Assembly: GCA_946621045.1 (NCBI GenBank)
Contig: CAMOOA010000021.1
Span: forward strand, 1 to 13,633
Direction: 5' to 3'
DNA from: an uncultured Erysipelotrichaceae bacterium
GTDB lineage: Bacteria > Bacillota_I > Bacilli_A > Erysipelotrichales > Erysipelotrichaceae
DNA length: 13,633 nucleotides
Part shown: one piece after another, positions 13,527-13,633 of the stretch
Numbering within the stretch: the stretch's first letter is position 1
How the letters are laid out: every line of letters begins with the position of its first letter
Program-made: the position numbers and the translations under genes
The notes under the pieces: model-generated
Told to the model about the DNA's origin: nothing
The model's input: only the letters and a program-made list of their open reading frames with translations
Database searches by the model: none

Positions 13527-13633
13527 TCAGTTCAGACGCTCTCCGGTGATCTCATCAAAGTGACAGAGCGTTCCCTCAATCGTCAGCCATCCCTTTGCCA
13601 TGGCTCCGGTCTGTCTGTCATAGTAGTAGACAT
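13527..13633 (-). CDS. Cell-wall-binding repeat protein, C-terminal end
   Basis: Only the last 35 residues are in the window and the gene continues past the right edge. They read VYYYDRQTGAMAKGWLTIEG followed by TLCHFDEITGERLN and a TGA at 13529-13527. The pattern YYYD-x-x-TGAMAKGWL-x-x-EG is the choline-binding/glucan-binding (CW_binding) repeat, with YYFD-like CHFD beginning the next half-repeat. Such repeats sit at the C-terminus of secreted cell-wall hydrolases or surface proteins and dock them to teichoic acid or glucan. The catalytic part is not visible. A terminator follows the stop codon. Confidence 0.82.
   Translation of the reverse strand, partial: VYYYDRQTGAMAKGWLTIEGTLCHFDEITGERLN

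Noticed and set aside
1..13633. CRISPR array, tRNA/rRNA genes, insertion sequences or prophage
   Set aside because: Reading through the window showed no spaced direct repeats, no tRNA-like cloverleaf with CCA end, and no transposase or phage genes.

Overview
The window looks like chromosomal DNA from a mid-GC (roughly 50-53 %) member of the Bacillota. I infer this from strong GGAGG-type ribosome binding sites, System II (ResB/CcsA) cytochrome c maturation, a DUF4358-type lipoprotein and a cell-wall-binding repeat protein. The lineage, perhaps an Erysipelotrichia- or Clostridia-like gut anaerobe, is a guess. Genes are densely packed and mostly on the minus strand. I see no rRNA, tRNA, CRISPR array or insertion sequence.

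Positions 1-4386 (minus) form a nitrite-ammonification block. A pentaheme cytochrome c nitrite reductase (nrfA) has its own near-consensus promoter and its own terminator. It is followed by a separate transcription unit: an unusual transporter with a degenerate RsbW-like ATPase domain fused to an SDF-type symporter, then resB and the start of ccsA/resC, which runs off the left edge. ResB/CcsA would attach haem to NrfA, including the special CXXCK haem. No nrfH electron-donor gene is visible beside nrfA.

Positions 4475-6904 hold a MATE efflux pump and a divergent LysR-family regulator. They share a 111-bp intergenic region that contains three small dyads. Positions 6895-7284 hold an apparently orphan, shortened RelE/ParE-like toxin. 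Its Shine-Dalgarno sequence lies inside the terminator hairpin of the lysR gene.

Positions 7301-12278 (minus) form a probable five-gene cluster: alpha/beta hydrolase, phosphodiester glycosidase (NAGPA-type), a single-pass extracytoplasmic protein of unknown function, a macro-domain protein with a long linker and an XRE-like C-terminal domain, and a von Willebrand A protein. The first two membrane proteins have nearly identical N-terminal anchors and are separated by one base. The hydrolase reading frame continues 58 codons upstream of its first usual start, to an ACG codon placed correctly behind a perfect Shine-Dalgarno sequence.

Positions 12296-13633 hold a small DUF4358-type lipoprotein (plus), a convergent four-helix membrane protein (minus) and the C-terminus of a secreted cell-wall-binding repeat protein at the right edge (minus).

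The strongest leads are the ATPase-symporter fusion inside the cytochrome locus, the ACG-start hydrolase, the shortened toxin with its sequestered ribosome binding site, and the macro/vWA gene cluster.
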